A program made the translations under genes and the position numbers. The notes under the pieces were generated by a model. It was not told the DNA's origin, did no database searches, and saw only the letters and a program-made list of their open reading frames with translations. 64,000 nucleotides of DNA, taken from contig NZ_CANMRA010000011.1 in NCBI RefSeq assembly GCF_947500125.1, forward strand, positions 1 through 64,000. The letters run 5' to 3'. How positions within the stretch are numbered: the stretch's first letter is position 1; the number at the start of each line of letters is the position of its first letter. Source of the stretch: an uncultured Kocuria sp. (GTDB taxonomy: Bacteria > Actinomycetota > Actinomycetes > Actinomycetales > Micrococcaceae). Below are positions 42,297-58,181 of the stretch, piece by piece.

Positions 42297-42881
42297 TCAC
42301 TGCTCGAGGTTGGGGTACGTGAGGAAGACGGTCTCGTCCTCCCCCTGCATCCGGATGTCGAAGCGCAGGGAGCCGTCGGCCTCGCGCTCGGCGATCAGCG
42401 TGCGGCGCCGGTCCTCGGGCAGGGAGCCCAGGAGCGGGTCGCCCGCCAGCGCCTCGGCGTCCTCCGGCAGGTAGATGCGGGTGAACAGCCGGTTGAGCAG
42501 GCCGCGGGCGAAGATCGTCAGCGTGATGAACGGCGCCTTGCCGGGCTCGGTCGGGCCCGGGTCGACGGTGGTGAAGGTGTAGTGGCCCTCGTTGTCGACG
42601 GACGCGCGGCCGAAGCCGGTGAAGGTGTAGCCGTCGCGCACCAGCGAGCCGGTCGCGGTGGGGACCTTCCCGTTGCCGTCGGCCTGCCAGATCTCGAGCA
42701 TCGCGTCCGGCACGTGCTCGCCGTGGCCGTCGGTGACCGTGCCGTGCAGGCGCACCGCCTGCGGGTGCCCGAGCGGCACGAGCAGCTCGCCCTTGTCGTA
42801 GGGCAGCGCGTAGCCGAAGAAGGGGCCGATGGTCTGGCCGGGGGTGGCCGGGAGCGCAGGTGTAGCCGGGGTCTCAGACAT
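42297..42881 (-). CDS. pcaG: protocatechuate 3,4-dioxygenase alpha subunit
   Basis: Structural partner of PcaH in the Fe(III) intradiol ring-cleavage enzyme. 194 aa with TPGQTIGPFFGYALPYDKGE and the intradiol fold, but without the full set of iron ligands, as expected for the alpha chain. It overlaps the pcaH end by 8 nt, so stoichiometric translation is likely. Confidence 0.95.
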   Translation of the reverse strand: MSETPATPALPATPGQTIGPFFGYALPYDKGELLVPLGHPQAVRLHGTVTDGHGEHVPDAMLEIWQADGNGKVPTATGSLVRDGYTFTGFGRASVDNEGHYTFTTVDPGPTEPGKAPFITLTIFARGLLNRLFTRIYLPEDAEALAGDPLLGSLPEDRRRTLIAEREADGSLRFDIRMQGEDETVFLTYPNLEQ

Positions 42882-43695
42882 TGGAGTCGCCTTCCGTCCA
42901 GGTGCGGTTCGAGCCGCTGAGCACGATGTCCCACGTGTAGCCGAGCAGCCACTCGTGCTCGGAGGCGTCGTGGTCGTACTCGGCCACGAGCCGCTGGCGG
43001 GCCTTCGGGTCCACGATGGACTGGAAGATCGGGTCCAGCGCGAACAGCGGGTCGGAGGGGAAGTACATCTGGGTGATCATCCGCTGGGTGAAGTCCGTGC
43101 CGAACAGCGAGAAGTGCACGTGCGCGGGCCGCCAGGCGTTGTGGTGGTTCTTCCAGGGGTACGGCCCGGGCTTGATGGTGACGAACTCGTAGGAGCCGTC
43201 GTCACCGGTCAGGCACCGTCCCACGCCCGTGAAGTTCGGGTCGATGGGCGCGGGGTGCTGGTCGCGCTTGTGGATGTAGCGCCCGGCCGCGTTGGCCTGC
43301 CAGATCTCCACGAGCTGGTTCCGCACGGGCCGGCCGTCGCCGTCGAGAACCCGGCCGCGGATCTTGATCCGCTCGCCGATGGGCTCCCCGCCCGACTGGA
43401 TGGTCAGGTCCGACTCGAGCCGGTGCACGTCCCGCTCGCCGAAGGCGGGCGCGTGCAGCTCGATGGTCTCGGGGTCCGCGTGGTGCAGGTCCTTGGTGGG
43501 GTGCCGCAGGATCGAGCTGCGGTAGGGCGCGTAGTCCAGTCGCGGCTGCGTCTCGGTGCGCCCCGACGCCGTGTAGTCCTCACTGATCCGCGCCATCTCG
43601 CGGTCGAGGTCGGACTGCGTGTCCGCCGCGTCGTCGGGTCCCTTCGGGGTGAGGTGCACGAAGGACTCCTCCGGCCCCTGGTCCTGGTCGGTCAT
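42874..43695 (-). CDS. pcaH: protocatechuate 3,4-dioxygenase beta subunit
   Basis: Catalytic subunit; cleaves protocatechuate between the hydroxyls to beta-carboxy-cis,cis-muconate. 273 aa. Iron ligands: Tyr in AAGRYIHKRDQH, Tyr in PGPYPWKN, and two His in AWRPAHVHFSLFG. An N-terminal Asp/Glu-rich extension of about 30 aa precedes the fold. First gene of the pcaHGBDCFIJ run; an IclR-type operator and promoter lie upstream. Confidence 0.96.
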   Translation of the reverse strand: MTDQDQGPEESFVHLTPKGPDDAADTQSDLDREMARISEDYTASGRTETQPRLDYAPYRSSILRHPTKDLHHADPETIELHAPAFGERDVHRLESDLTIQSGGEPIGERIKIRGRVLDGDGRPVRNQLVEIWQANAAGRYIHKRDQHPAPIDPNFTGVGRCLTGDDGSYEFVTIKPGPYPWKNHHNAWRPAHVHFSLFGTDFTQRMITQMYFPSDPLFALDPIFQSIVDPKARQRLVAEYDHDASEHEWLLGYTWDIVLSGSNRTWTEGDSNV

Positions 43696-43781
43696 GGTTC
43701 AACTCCTTTGTCGCGAGGTGGCTGCCGCACCGGTGGGCGTCGCGCCCGCGGTGGTCGGTGCCTCCGCGGAGAACTCTGCCG

Positions 43782-43830
43782 AGGCTAGCGCAATCGGTGC
43801 AGCATTCGCACATGTGTTCGTTGTGCGAAC
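43782..43830 (-). promoter_or_regulatory. pcaH promoter with overlapping IclR-type operator
   Basis: Minus strand: TTCGCACA-N9-TGTGCGAA (43805-43829) is an 8+8 bp inverted repeat, and GTTCG-N5-CGAAC (43816-43830) is a second one inside it, resembling PcaU/PobR sites (GTTCG...CGcAC type). The -35 candidate TGCGAA (43805-43810) lies within the operator, 17 bp from -10 TAGCCT (43782-43787). TSS near 43775. Confidence 0.6.
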
Positions 43831-43863
43831 TTATTGTGGGGTCACAGTCGGCGGACCCGGTGG

Positions 43864-45063
43864 TCAGCGGTCGTCGGGCCAGCCCGTGTAGGACTCCGCG
43901 AAGTAGGCGGCCCCGCGCTCGGAGCCGGTGATCGCCGTGAACTCGCCGTGCCGGCGCTTCTGGTGGAAGGGGTTCTCCCCCGGCTGGGTGTGCATGAGCT
44001 GGGTGGCCCAGTAGGAGAAGTTCTGCGCCTTCCACACGCGCTCGAGCGCCGTGGCCGAGTACCCGGCCAGCCCGGTGCCGTCGCCGGAGCGGAAGAACTC
44101 CACGAGCGCCGGGGCGAGCACGCGGACGTCGCAGAACGCGAGGTTCAGGCCCTTGGCCCCGGTCGGGGGCACGGTGTGGCCGGCGTCGCCCACGAGGAAC
44201 AGGTTGCCGTGGCGCAGGGGCTCACAGACGTAGGAGCGGAACTTCAGCACCGTCTTGTCGAAGATGGGCCCCTCCTGGAGCCGGAGGCCGTCGGGGCCCT
44301 CGACGCGGCGCTGGAGCTCGGCCCAGATCCGCTCGTCGTCCCAGTCGTCGACGTCCTCCTCCGGGTCGCACTGGAAGTACATGCGCTGGACGGTGTCGCT
44401 GCGCTGGGAGACGAGGGCGAAGCCGTGCTCGGAGTTCGCGTAGATGAGCTCCGGGGCGCTCGGCGGGGCCTCGGCGAGGATCCCGAACCAGGCGAAGGGG
44501 TACTCGATGAAGTTGTCCGTGCGCTCCTGCTCGGGGATCGCGCGGCGGCAGATGCTCTGCGAACCGTCGGCGCCCACGAGCATCTCGCAGCGGATCTCGA
44601 AGTCCTCGCCCGCGGCGTCGGTGAAGCGGATCGCCGGCCGGTCGGTGGTCAGGTCCAGGACCTCCGTGTCGGTGACCGACCAGCGGACGTCCCCGCCGTC
44701 GCGCTCCCGGGCGTCGGCCAGGTCCAGGAACACCTCGTTCTGCGGATAGAGCCACACGGACTCGCCGACGAGCTTCTTGAAGTCGATGCGGTGGCTCTCG
44801 CCCTGGAAGCGCAGCACGGTGCCCTCGTGCTCGTGACCCTCCGTGAGCACCCGCCCGTCGACCCCCTCGTCGACCAGCATCCGCACGGTCGGGGCCTCGA
44901 GGATGCCGGCCCGGTGGGTCGCGTGGATGGTGTCCTTGTCGCGCTTCTCGACGACGATGCTGTCGATGCCGGCACGGCCGAGCAGGTGGGCCAGCATCAG
45001 CCCGGCCGGGCCGCCGCCGACGATGCCGACCTGTGTGCTGAGAACGGTGCGCTGTGCGCTCAT
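43864..45063 (-). CDS. pobA: 4-hydroxybenzoate 3-monooxygenase
   Basis: FAD monooxygenase converting 4-hydroxybenzoate to protocatechuate with NAD(P)H and O2. 399 aa. FAD-binding GGGPAGLMLAHLLGRAGID near the start, the DG motif MLVGADGSQS and the late flavin motif FLVGDAGHTVPPTGAKG. The start at 45063 is preceded by AGGAG; longer in-frame ORFs overlap the regulator. Length and C-terminal Trp/Tyr-rich region match PobA rather than other phenol hydroxylases. Confidence 0.95.
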   Translation of the reverse strand: MSAQRTVLSTQVGIVGGGPAGLMLAHLLGRAGIDSIVVEKRDKDTIHATHRAGILEAPTVRMLVDEGVDGRVLTEGHEHEGTVLRFQGESHRIDFKKLVGESVWLYPQNEVFLDLADARERDGGDVRWSVTDTEVLDLTTDRPAIRFTDAAGEDFEIRCEMLVGADGSQSICRRAIPEQERTDNFIEYPFAWFGILAEAPPSAPELIYANSEHGFALVSQRSDTVQRMYFQCDPEEDVDDWDDERIWAELQRRVEGPDGLRLQEGPIFDKTVLKFRSYVCEPLRHGNLFLVGDAGHTVPPTGAKGLNLAFCDVRVLAPALVEFFRSGDGTGLAGYSATALERVWKAQNFSYWATQLMHTQPGENPFHQKRRHGEFTAITGSERGAAYFAESYTGWPDDR

Positions 45064-45097
45064 GAGTGCTCCTGGTGATACGACGGGAATCGTGACC

Positions 45098-45148
45098 AGT
45101 CTCCCAGCGGCCTGTGGTCGGCACCACAGACGTCCCGTTGAACGGGAC
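45098..45148 (-). promoter_or_regulatory. pobA promoter region with two palindromes
   Basis: Two back-to-back palindromes lie between pobA and the second regulator: CTGTGGTCGGCACCACAG (45112-45129) and GTCCCGTTGAACGGGAC (45132-45148). A -10 candidate GAGACT on minus (45098-45103) would put a -35 within the first. They are candidate IclR operators; the second could also end the upstream gene's transcript. Confidence 0.45.
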
Positions 45149-45176
45149 GGGGGCAACGGCGGGCGCGGCGTGCGGC

Positions 45177-45941
45177 TCAGCGGGAGGCGTCCCGCAGCGT
45201 CCGGCGGATGCCGTGCGCGGCGGTGTGCAGCGCCTGGACGATCGCCCCGGCCCGCGCGGCGGGATCGCCCGCGGGGGTGATGACGCCCAGGCCCGCCACC
45301 ACCTGGTCGCCGCGCCCCCGCACGGGCACGGCGATGCCCGCCGTGCCCGCCTCGAGATAGCCGGTCTGCAGGGCGTGGCCCGCGCCGCGGATCCGCTCGA
45401 GCTCCGCGGCCAGCACCCCGGGGTCCGTCGGGGAGAGCTCGGTGAACGCGGCGAGGGGGCCCTGCAGGTACTCCTCCCGGTACTCCTGCGGGGCGTGCGC
45501 GAGCAGGACGAGACCCGTGGCCGAGAGGTGCAGGGGCAGCCGGCCCGCCACCTCCGACCGGACGGGCACCGCCCGGGGGTGCGAGAGCCGTTCCACGAGC
45601 AGCACCTCGCGGCCCTCCACGATGCCGAGCTGCACGTGCTGGCGCAGGACCGCGTGGATGTCCCCCATGAACGGGCGGGCGGCGCGCGCCAGCCCGAGCT
45701 CGCGCGAGGAGCGGTTGGCCAGCTCCCACAGCCGGGTGCCGACCACGTAGTGCCCGCCCTCCACCCGCTCGAGCCAGCCCTGGCGGGCCATGTCCCGGGC
45801 CAGCCGGTGCGCCGTGGCGGTGGGCAGGCCGGTGAGGGCGGCGATCCGGCCCCCCGTCAGCCGGGAGTTCTCGGCGGTGAACGCCGCGAGGATCCGGTCC
45901 GCCCGCTCGAGCACGGACTCCCCGGTGGGTGAGTTCGCCAT
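45177..45941 (-). CDS. IclR-family regulator next to pobA
   Basis: 254-aa IclR protein. Helix-turn-helix about 10-65 (GGRIAALTGLPTATAHRLAR), then the effector domain with LHLSATGLVLLAHAP. It is quite different from the 36-kb regulator. Located directly upstream of pobA in the same direction; a PobR-like role is inferred from position. It could equally control the whole cluster. Confidence 0.82.
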   Translation of the reverse strand: MANSPTGESVLERADRILAAFTAENSRLTGGRIAALTGLPTATAHRLARDMARQGWLERVEGGHYVVGTRLWELANRSSRELGLARAARPFMGDIHAVLRQHVQLGIVEGREVLLVERLSHPRAVPVRSEVAGRLPLHLSATGLVLLAHAPQEYREEYLQGPLAAFTELSPTDPGVLAAELERIRGAGHALQTGYLEAGTAGIAVPVRGRGDQVVAGLGVITPAGDPAARAGAIVQALHTAAHGIRRTLRDASR

Positions 45942-46080
45942 GGTTCCTCCTGAGGCCCCTTCCTGGTCCCTGGTCGTGCGTCGTGGCCGCCCGTCATGGT
46001 CCTGCGTCGTGGTGGTGCTTCATGGTGCTGCGGCGTGGTGTGGTGCGGCGTGGCCGCGCGTCGTGGCCCGCCGTGGATAC

Positions 46081-46126
46081 GGCGGCAGCCCCGCCCCGGA
46101 AGACGCGTCTTCCGGAGCGGGGCTGC
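46081..46126 (-). terminator. rpoC terminator hairpin
   Basis: A 21-bp stem: 12-bp outer arm (46081-46092 with 46115-46126) and 9-bp inner arm (46094-46102 with 46105-46113) around one mismatch. It lies 45 nt past the rpoC stop and marks the end of rpoBC. Confidence 0.9.
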
Positions 46127-46170
46127 CGTGGTGATCACGAGCGTGATCTCGTCCTCGGGGGACGCCGACC

Positions 46171-50055
<3,885 letters not shown>

Positions 50056-50115
50056 GAGGGTCCTTTATCTCTTTCTCTGGAAAAGTTGACGTCTCGTCGG
50101 GTGGAACGAGGGGGA

Positions 50116-53100
50116 TCAGACCTCTTCGACCGAGCTGGGCTCGGAGTGCGAGAGATCGATGCCCAGTTCCTCGGCCGCCCGGAAGACCTCGTCATCCGAA
50201 TCGCGCATCTCGATGGTGTTGCCGTCCGCCGAGAGCACCTCGACGTTCAGGCACAGCGACTGCATCTCCTTGATGAGGACCTTGAAGGACTCGGGGACAC
50301 CCGGCTCCGGGATGTTCTCGCCCTTCACGATGGCCTCGTAGACCTTCACGCGCCCGTGGACGTCGTCGGACTTGACCGTCAGCAGCTCCTGCAGCGTGTA
50401 GGCGGCGCCGTACGCCTCGAGCGCCCAGACCTCCATCTCGCCGAAGCGCTGACCGCCGAACTGCGCCTTACCGCCCAGCGGCTGCTGGGTGATCATGGAG
50501 TACGGACCGGTCGAGCGCGCGTGGATCTTGTCGTCCACGAGGTGGTGCAGCTTCAGGATGTACTGGTAGCCCACCGACACCGGGTCCGGGAACGGCTCGC
50601 CGGAGCGGCCGTCGAACAGCCGGGCCTTGCCGGACCGGTCGATCAGGCGCACGCCGTCGCGCGTCGGGTTGGTGTGGTCGAGGAGGTCGAAGATCTCCTC
50701 CTCGCGCGCGCCGTCGAACACCGGGGTGGCGACGTTGGTGGGGCCGGACTGCTTCGGGAAGTTCGGCAGCCGGTCGAGCCACTCGGGGTCGCCCTCGATG
50801 TTCCAGCCCTGCTTGGCGAGCCAGCCGGTGTGCACCTCGAGGACCTGCCCGAGGTTCATGCGGCCGGGCACGCCCAGCGGGTTGAGGATGATGTCCACGG
50901 GGGTCCCGTCCTCGAGGAACGGCATGTCCTCCAGCGGCAGGATCTTCGAGATGACGCCCTTGTTGCCGTGGCGGCCGGCGAGCTTGTCGCCGTCCGTGAT
51001 CTTGCGCTTCTGCGCCACGTACACCCGGACCACCTGGTTGACGCCCGCGGGCAGGTCGTCGTCCTCGTCGTCGCGGTCGAAGACGCGCACGCCGATGACG
51101 GTGCCGGACTCGCCGTGGGGCACCTTCAGGGACGTGTCGCGCACCTCGCGGGACTTCTCCCCGAAGATCGCGCGCAGCAGGCGCTCCTCAGGGGTCAGCT
51201 CGGTCTCGCCCTTCGGGGTGACCTTGCCCACGAGGATGTCGCCGGCCTGGACCTCCGCGCCGATGTGGATGATGCCGCGCTCGTCGAGGGCGGACAGCAC
51301 CTCCTCGGACACGTTCGGGATGTCCCGGGTGATCTCCTCGGCGCCCAGCTTCGTGTCGCGGGCGTCGATCTCGTGCTCCTCGATGTGGATCGAGGTGAGC
51401 ACGTCCTCCGAGACCATGCGCTGGGAGAGGATGATCGCGTCCTCGTAGTTGAGGCCCTCCCAGGACATGTAGGCGACCAGCAGGTTCTTGCCCAGGGCCA
51501 GCTCGCCCTGGTCCGTCGAGGGGCCGTCGGCGATGACCGAGCGCTCCTCGACGCGCTCGCCCTCGGACACGATGACCCGCTGGTTGTACGTGTTGCCCGG
51601 GTTCGAGCGCGTGAACTTGTTGATCGGGTAGACCGTGGTCGTCCCGTCGTCGTTGAGCACGCGCACGAGGTTCGCCGAGACCTCCTCGACCACGCCCGCC
51701 TTGCGCGCCAGCACGGAGTCGCCGGCGTCCAGGGCCGCGTAGCGCTCCATGCCGGTGCCCACGAGCGGGGCCTCGGACTCGAGCAGCGGCACGGCCTGGC
51801 GCTGCATGTTGGCGCCCATGAGCGCACGGTTGGCGTCGTCGTGCTCGAGGTACGGGATGAGGGCGGTCGCCACGGACACCATCTGGCGCGGGGACACGTC
51901 CATGAACTGCACGGCGGTCGGGTCGACCAGCACGGCCTCGCCCGAGCCGTCGGCGGCGCGCGCGAGCACGGCGTCCTCGGCGAACCGGTTGTCCAGGTTC
52001 AGCGGGGCGTTGGCCTGGGCGATCGTGACGCCGCGCTCGTCGTCGGCGGTGAGGTACTCGACGTCGTCGGTCACGAGGCCGTCGACGACCTTGCGGTACG
52101 GCGTCTCGATGAAGCCGAACGGGTTGATCCGCCCGTAGGTCGCCAGCGAGCCGATGAGGCCGATGTTGGAGCCCTCAGGGGTCTCGATGGGGCACATGCG
52201 GCCGTAGTGCGACGGGTGGACGTCACGGACCTCCATGCCGGCGCGGTCGCGGGAGAGACCCCCGGGGCCGAGCGCGGACAGGCGGCGCTTGTGGGTCAGG
52301 CCCGCGAGCGGGTTGTTCTGGTCCATGAACTGCGAGAGCTGCGAGGTGCCGAAGAACTCCTTGATCGCCGCCACGACGGGACGGATGTTGATCAGGGTCT
52401 GCGGGGTGATCGCCTCGACGTCCTGGGTGGTCATGCGCTCGCGCACCACGCGCTCCATCCGGGACAGGCCGGTGCGGATCTGGTTCTCGATCAGCTCGCC
52501 CACCGCGCGGATGCGCCGGTTGCCGAAGTGGTCGATGTCGTCGACGTCCACGACGACCTCGCGGGGCTCGCCGTCGCGCACGCCCTTCATGGTGCCGCCG
52601 CCGGCGTGCAGGGTCACGAGGTAGCGGATCATCGCGACGATGTCGTCGACCGAGAGCACGGACGCGTCCTCGTCCTCGAACGCCTTGTCGAGGCCGAGCT
52701 TGCGGTTGATCTTGTAGCGGCCCACCTTCGCGAGGTCGTAGCGCTTGGAGTTGAAGTACATGTTGTCCAGCAGCGCCTGCGCGGCGTCGACCGTGGGCGG
52801 CTCCCCCGGGCGCAGCTTGCGGTAGATGTCCAGCAGCGCGTCCTCGCGGGACTCGACGGTGTCCTTCTCGAGGGTCGCCCGGATGGAGTCGAACTCCCCG
52901 AACTCCTCGAGGATGCGGGACTCGCTCCAGCCGAGGGCCTTGAGCAGCACGGTCACCGACTGCTTGCGCTTGCGGTCGAGGCGCACGCCCACCTGGTCGC
53001 GCTTGTCGATCTCGAGCTCGAACCAGGCGCCGCGGGACGGGATGATCTTCGCGGAGTAGATGTCCTTGTCCGAGGTGCGGTCCTGGCCGCGCTCGAAGTA

Positions 53101-53625
53101 CGCGCCCGGCGAGCGGACGAGCTGGGAGACGACGACACGCTCGGTGCCGTTGATGACGAAGGTGCCCTTCTCGGTCATCAGCGGGAAGTCGCCCATGAAC
53201 ACGGTCTGCTGCTTGATCTCGCCCGTGTTGTTGTTCATGAACTCGGCCTTGACGTACAGGGGCGCCGAGTAGGTGGCGTCCCGGTCCTTGCACTCGTCCA
53301 TGGTGTACTTCGGGTCGTAGAACTCCGGCTCCGAGAAGGACAGGGACATGGTGCCCTGGAAGTCCTCGATCGGGGAGATCTCCTCGAAGATGTCGGACAG
53401 GCCGGAGGTGCGGGCGATGCCCTGCTCCCCGGTCTCGATGGCCTGCTGGACGCGGGCCTGCCACCGCTCGTTGCCCACGAGACGGTCGAAGCTGTCCGTC
53501 TGGAGGGCCAGCAGGTTCGGCACGTCCAGCGGTTCATGGATCTTGGCGAAGGAGATGCGGCGCGGGACGTCCCCGTCGGCCGGTCGGTTAGCGGTTACGT
53601 TCGAATCGGTGCTCGAGGCGACCAA
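50116..53625 (-). CDS. rpoB: DNA-directed RNA polymerase subunit beta
   Basis: 1169 aa, matching actinobacterial RpoB. The start is TTG at 53625 ([18 protein letters not shown]) with GGAAGGAA upstream; the frame is open to 54012 but that extension crosses two promoters and the gcvP terminator. The rifampicin region [20 protein letters not shown] plus RRLSALGP is wild type. Next gene is rpoC; the gene upstream is gcvP rather than the usual rplL. Confidence 0.96.
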   Translation of the reverse strand: MVASSTDSNVTANRPADGDVPRRISFAKIHEPLDVPNLLALQTDSFDRLVGNERWQARVQQAIETGEQGIARTSGLSDIFEEISPIEDFQGTMSLSFSEPEFYDPKYTMDECKDRDATYSAPLYVKAEFMNNNTGEIKQQTVFMGDFPLMTEKGTFVINGTERVVVSQLVRSPGAYFERGQDRTSDKDIYSAKIIPSRGAWFELEIDKRDQVGVRLDRKRKQSVTVLLKALGWSESRILEEFGEFDSIRATLEKDTVESREDALLDIYRKLRPGEPPTVDAAQALLDNMYFNSKRYDLAKVGRYKINRKLGLDKAFEDEDASVLSVDDIVAMIRYLVTLHAGGGTMKGVRDGEPREVVVDVDDIDHFGNRRIRAVGELIENQIRTGLSRMERVVRERMTTQDVEAITPQTLINIRPVVAAIKEFFGTSQLSQFMDQNNPLAGLTHKRRLSALGPGGLSRDRAGMEVRDVHPSHYGRMCPIETPEGSNIGLIGSLATYGRINPFGFIETPYRKVVDGLVTDDVEYLTADDERGVTIAQANAPLNLDNRFAEDAVLARAADGSGEAVLVDPTAVQFMDVSPRQMVSVATALIPYLEHDDANRALMGANMQRQAVPLLESEAPLVGTGMERYAALDAGDSVLARKAGVVEEVSANLVRVLNDDGTTTVYPINKFTRSNPGNTYNQRVIVSEGERVEERSVIADGPSTDQGELALGKNLLVAYMSWEGLNYEDAIILSQRMVSEDVLTSIHIEEHEIDARDTKLGAEEITRDIPNVSEEVLSALDERGIIHIGAEVQAGDILVGKVTPKGETELTPEERLLRAIFGEKSREVRDTSLKVPHGESGTVIGVRVFDRDDEDDDLPAGVNQVVRVYVAQKRKITDGDKLAGRHGNKGVISKILPLEDMPFLEDGTPVDIILNPLGVPGRMNLGQVLEVHTGWLAKQGWNIEGDPEWLDRLPNFPKQSGPTNVATPVFDGAREEEIFDLLDHTNPTRDGVRLIDRSGKARLFDGRSGEPFPDPVSVGYQYILKLHHLVDDKIHARSTGPYSMITQQPLGGKAQFGGQRFGEMEVWALEAYGAAYTLQELLTVKSDDVHGRVKVYEAIVKGENIPEPGVPESFKVLIKEMQSLCLNVEVLSADGNTIEMRDSDDEVFRAAEELGIDLSHSEPSSVEEV

Positions 53626-53741
53626 GATGGATTCCTTCCACAGACCTGCAGTTGAATCGCGCAGTTCCCGAATCGGGGATACGGGTGTGCGAGGGCCAGC
53701 GGACTGACGATGCTGGTTCGCTCCCCGGGGGCGCCCACCGC

Positions 53742-53770
53742 TATATGAAGGCACGCAGAATGAGGGACAA
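53742..53770 (-). promoter_or_regulatory. rpoB promoter P2
   Basis: TTGTCC (53765-53770), 17-bp spacer, CATATA (53742-53747) on minus. The -10 is part of TCATATAGCGG, also found before rpoA. TSS about 53735, leader about 110 nt. Confidence 0.45.
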
Positions 53771-53781
53771 CGCAAAGATCC

Positions 53782-53810
53782 AGCATAGGCCCGAACCGCG
53801 ACTCTGTCCA
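53782..53810 (-). promoter_or_regulatory. rpoB promoter P1
   Basis: TGGACA (53805-53810), 17-bp spacer, TATGCT (53782-53787) on minus: the best sigma-70-type promoter in the window. TSS about 53775, leader about 150 nt. Confidence 0.7.
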
Positions 53811-53811
53811 C

Positions 53812-53843
53812 ACGAGCGGTGGACGCGGACGTCCACCGCTCGT
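53812..53843 (-). terminator. gcvP terminator hairpin
   Basis: Perfect 13-bp inverted repeat (53812-53824 with 53831-53843, 6-nt loop) 60 nt past the gcvP stop, directly before rpoB P1. Confidence 0.8.
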
Positions 53844-53902
53844 AGGATGGGAAATTTCGTGTGCCGGGTCTCAGGGCCCCTGGGGGCGCCCGGCCCACGG
53901 AC

Positions 53903-56788
<2,886 letters not shown>

Positions 56789-56829
56789 GGTCAGCTCCTC
56801 GTGGTTCGAGGCCCCGTGGGGCCCGTCCG

Positions 56830-57050
56830 ACCTCCCCGCTCTGTCCCTGACCTGAGAGTTTTCACCGGCCGCTGCGGGCCGGCCTGCACCGTCGGTGGCC
56901 TCCCGTCCGGGCCGGTGGCGGGGCCGGAGGACCTCTTCAGAGTGGCCTGCTCGCAGCGGTACTGGGGCCTGAGAGATTCCCGGGGAGGATTTGCTCCTTC
57001 GGCGCCGCCCGCCGCCCGGGACGCGGACGACGTCGGACTCTCCCGCTGCG
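56830..57050 (-). ncRNA. tandem glycine riboswitch controlling gcvP
   Basis: Two glycine aptamers in the gcvP leader. Aptamer 1 (about 57050-56955) has GGGAGAGTCC, GCCGAAGGAGCAAAT and CTCTCAGGCCCCAGTACCGC. Aptamer 2 (about 56948-56832) has CCACTCTGAAGAG, ACCGACGGTGCAGG and AACTCTCAGGTCAGGGACAG. These are the conserved elements of the family (recognised by eye). It ends 42 nt before the gcvP TTG start, so gene-on control by glycine at the translational or transcriptional level is expected. Confidence 0.9.
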
Positions 57051-57107
57051 CGTGGGCGGCCGATGTGGTTGTCCCTCCAGTCTCCCACAGACCGGCCGGG
57101 CACGGCA

Positions 57108-57140
57108 CGAGGCCCCGGACGCCGTGCGTCCGGGGCCTCG
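57108..57140 (-). terminator. rplL terminator hairpin
   Basis: Perfect 14-bp inverted repeat (57108-57121 with 57127-57140) 34 nt past the rplL stop and upstream of the glycine riboswitch. Confidence 0.85.
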
Positions 57141-57174
57141 CAGGAGCGTTCGCGGAAGGAACGCGTCCGGGGTC

Positions 57175-57558
57175 CTACTTGAGGGTGACGGTGGCGCCGG
57201 CGCCCTCGAGGGCCTCCTTGGCCTTGTCCGCGGCCTCCTTGTTGGCGCCCTCGAGGACGGCCTTGGGGGCCGAGTCCACGAGGTCCTTGGCCTCCTTGAG
57301 GCCGAGGGAGGTCAGCGCGCGGACCTCCTTGATGACCTGGATCTTCTTCTCGCCGGCGGCCTCGAGGACGACGTCGAATTCGGTCTGCTCCTCGGCCTCC
57401 TCGGCGGCGGCGGCCGGAGCGGCGGCACCGGCGACGGCCACGGGGGCGGCGGCGGTGACGTCGAAGGTCTCCTCGAAGGCCTTCACGAACTCGGAGAGCT
57501 CGATGAGGGAGAGCTCCTTGAACGCGTCGATCAGTTCAGCGGTGGTGAGCTTGGCCAT
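57175..57558 (-). CDS. rplL: 50S ribosomal protein L7/L12
   Basis: Stalk protein that recruits elongation factors. 127 aa: N-terminal dimerisation domain ([20 protein letters not shown]), Ala-rich hinge (about 36-55), C-terminal factor-binding domain with [20 protein letters not shown]. It follows rplJ by 98 nt and ends before a terminator, so rplJL is one unit separate from rpoBC. Confidence 0.97.
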   Translation of the reverse strand: MAKLTTAELIDAFKELSLIELSEFVKAFEETFDVTAAAPVAVAGAAAPAAAAEEAEEQTEFDVVLEAAGEKKIQVIKEVRALTSLGLKEAKDLVDSAPKAVLEGANKEAADKAKEALEGAGATVTLK

Positions 57559-57656
57559 GGTTGTGGCTCCTTTTCGATGGTGTGCCCCGGCCGGGTTCGT
57601 CGGCGCGGGACGGTCTGGTTCCGTGGTGAGAATGTGCCTCGCGGCGGGGATGCTGG

Positions 57657-58181
57657 TCAGGCGTCCTGCTCCTCGACCTTGGCGCGCAGCGCCTCGGCCG
57701 TGCGGACGGTCTTCGACAGCGGCGCCTGGAACAGGGCCGCGGCCTGGGACAGGGCCGCCTGGGCGGCACCGGCCACCTTGGCCAGCAGCACCTCGCGGGA
57801 CTCGAGGTCCGCGAGCTGCTTGATCTCCGCGTCGCTGAGGGCCTTGCCCTCGAGGTAACCGCCCTTGACGACGAGCTGCGGGTTCGTCTTGGCGAAGTCA
57901 CGCAGGCTCTTGGCGGCCTCGACGGGATCCCCCGAGATGAAGGCGATCGCGCTCGGGCCGGCGAGCTGGCCGTCGAACGCGTCGATGCCCAGCTCCTTGG
58001 CCGCGATCGCGGTCAGCGTGTTCTTCACCACGGCGTATTCGGCGTTCTCACCGAGCGCGCGGCGCAGCTCCTTGAGCTGGGCCACGGTGAGGCCGCGGTA
58101 CTCAGTCAGGACAGCGGCGTCCGAGTTGGAGAAGAGTTCCTTCAACTCGGCGACCGCGGCTGCCTTTTCCGGGTTCGCCAT
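57657..58181 (-). CDS. rplJ: 50S ribosomal protein L10
   Basis: Base of the L7/L12 stalk and autoregulator of its own mRNA. 174 aa, [20 protein letters not shown] and the C-terminal helices that hold L7/L12 dimers. The ATG at 58181 has AAGGAG upstream; the ORF extension to 58232 is part of the leader. Confidence 0.96.
   Translation of the reverse strand: MANPEKAAAVAELKELFSNSDAAVLTEYRGLTVAQLKELRRALGENAEYAVVKNTLTAIAAKELGIDAFDGQLAGPSAIAFISGDPVEAAKSLRDFAKTNPQLVVKGGYLEGKALSDAEIKQLADLESREVLLAKVAGAAQAALSQAAALFQAPLSKTVRTAEALRAKVEEQDA

Noticed and set aside
43841-43848. CRP half-site GTCACA beside the pcaH operator
   Set aside because: Only one half-site is found; the partner half is absent, so catabolite control of pca is not supported here.
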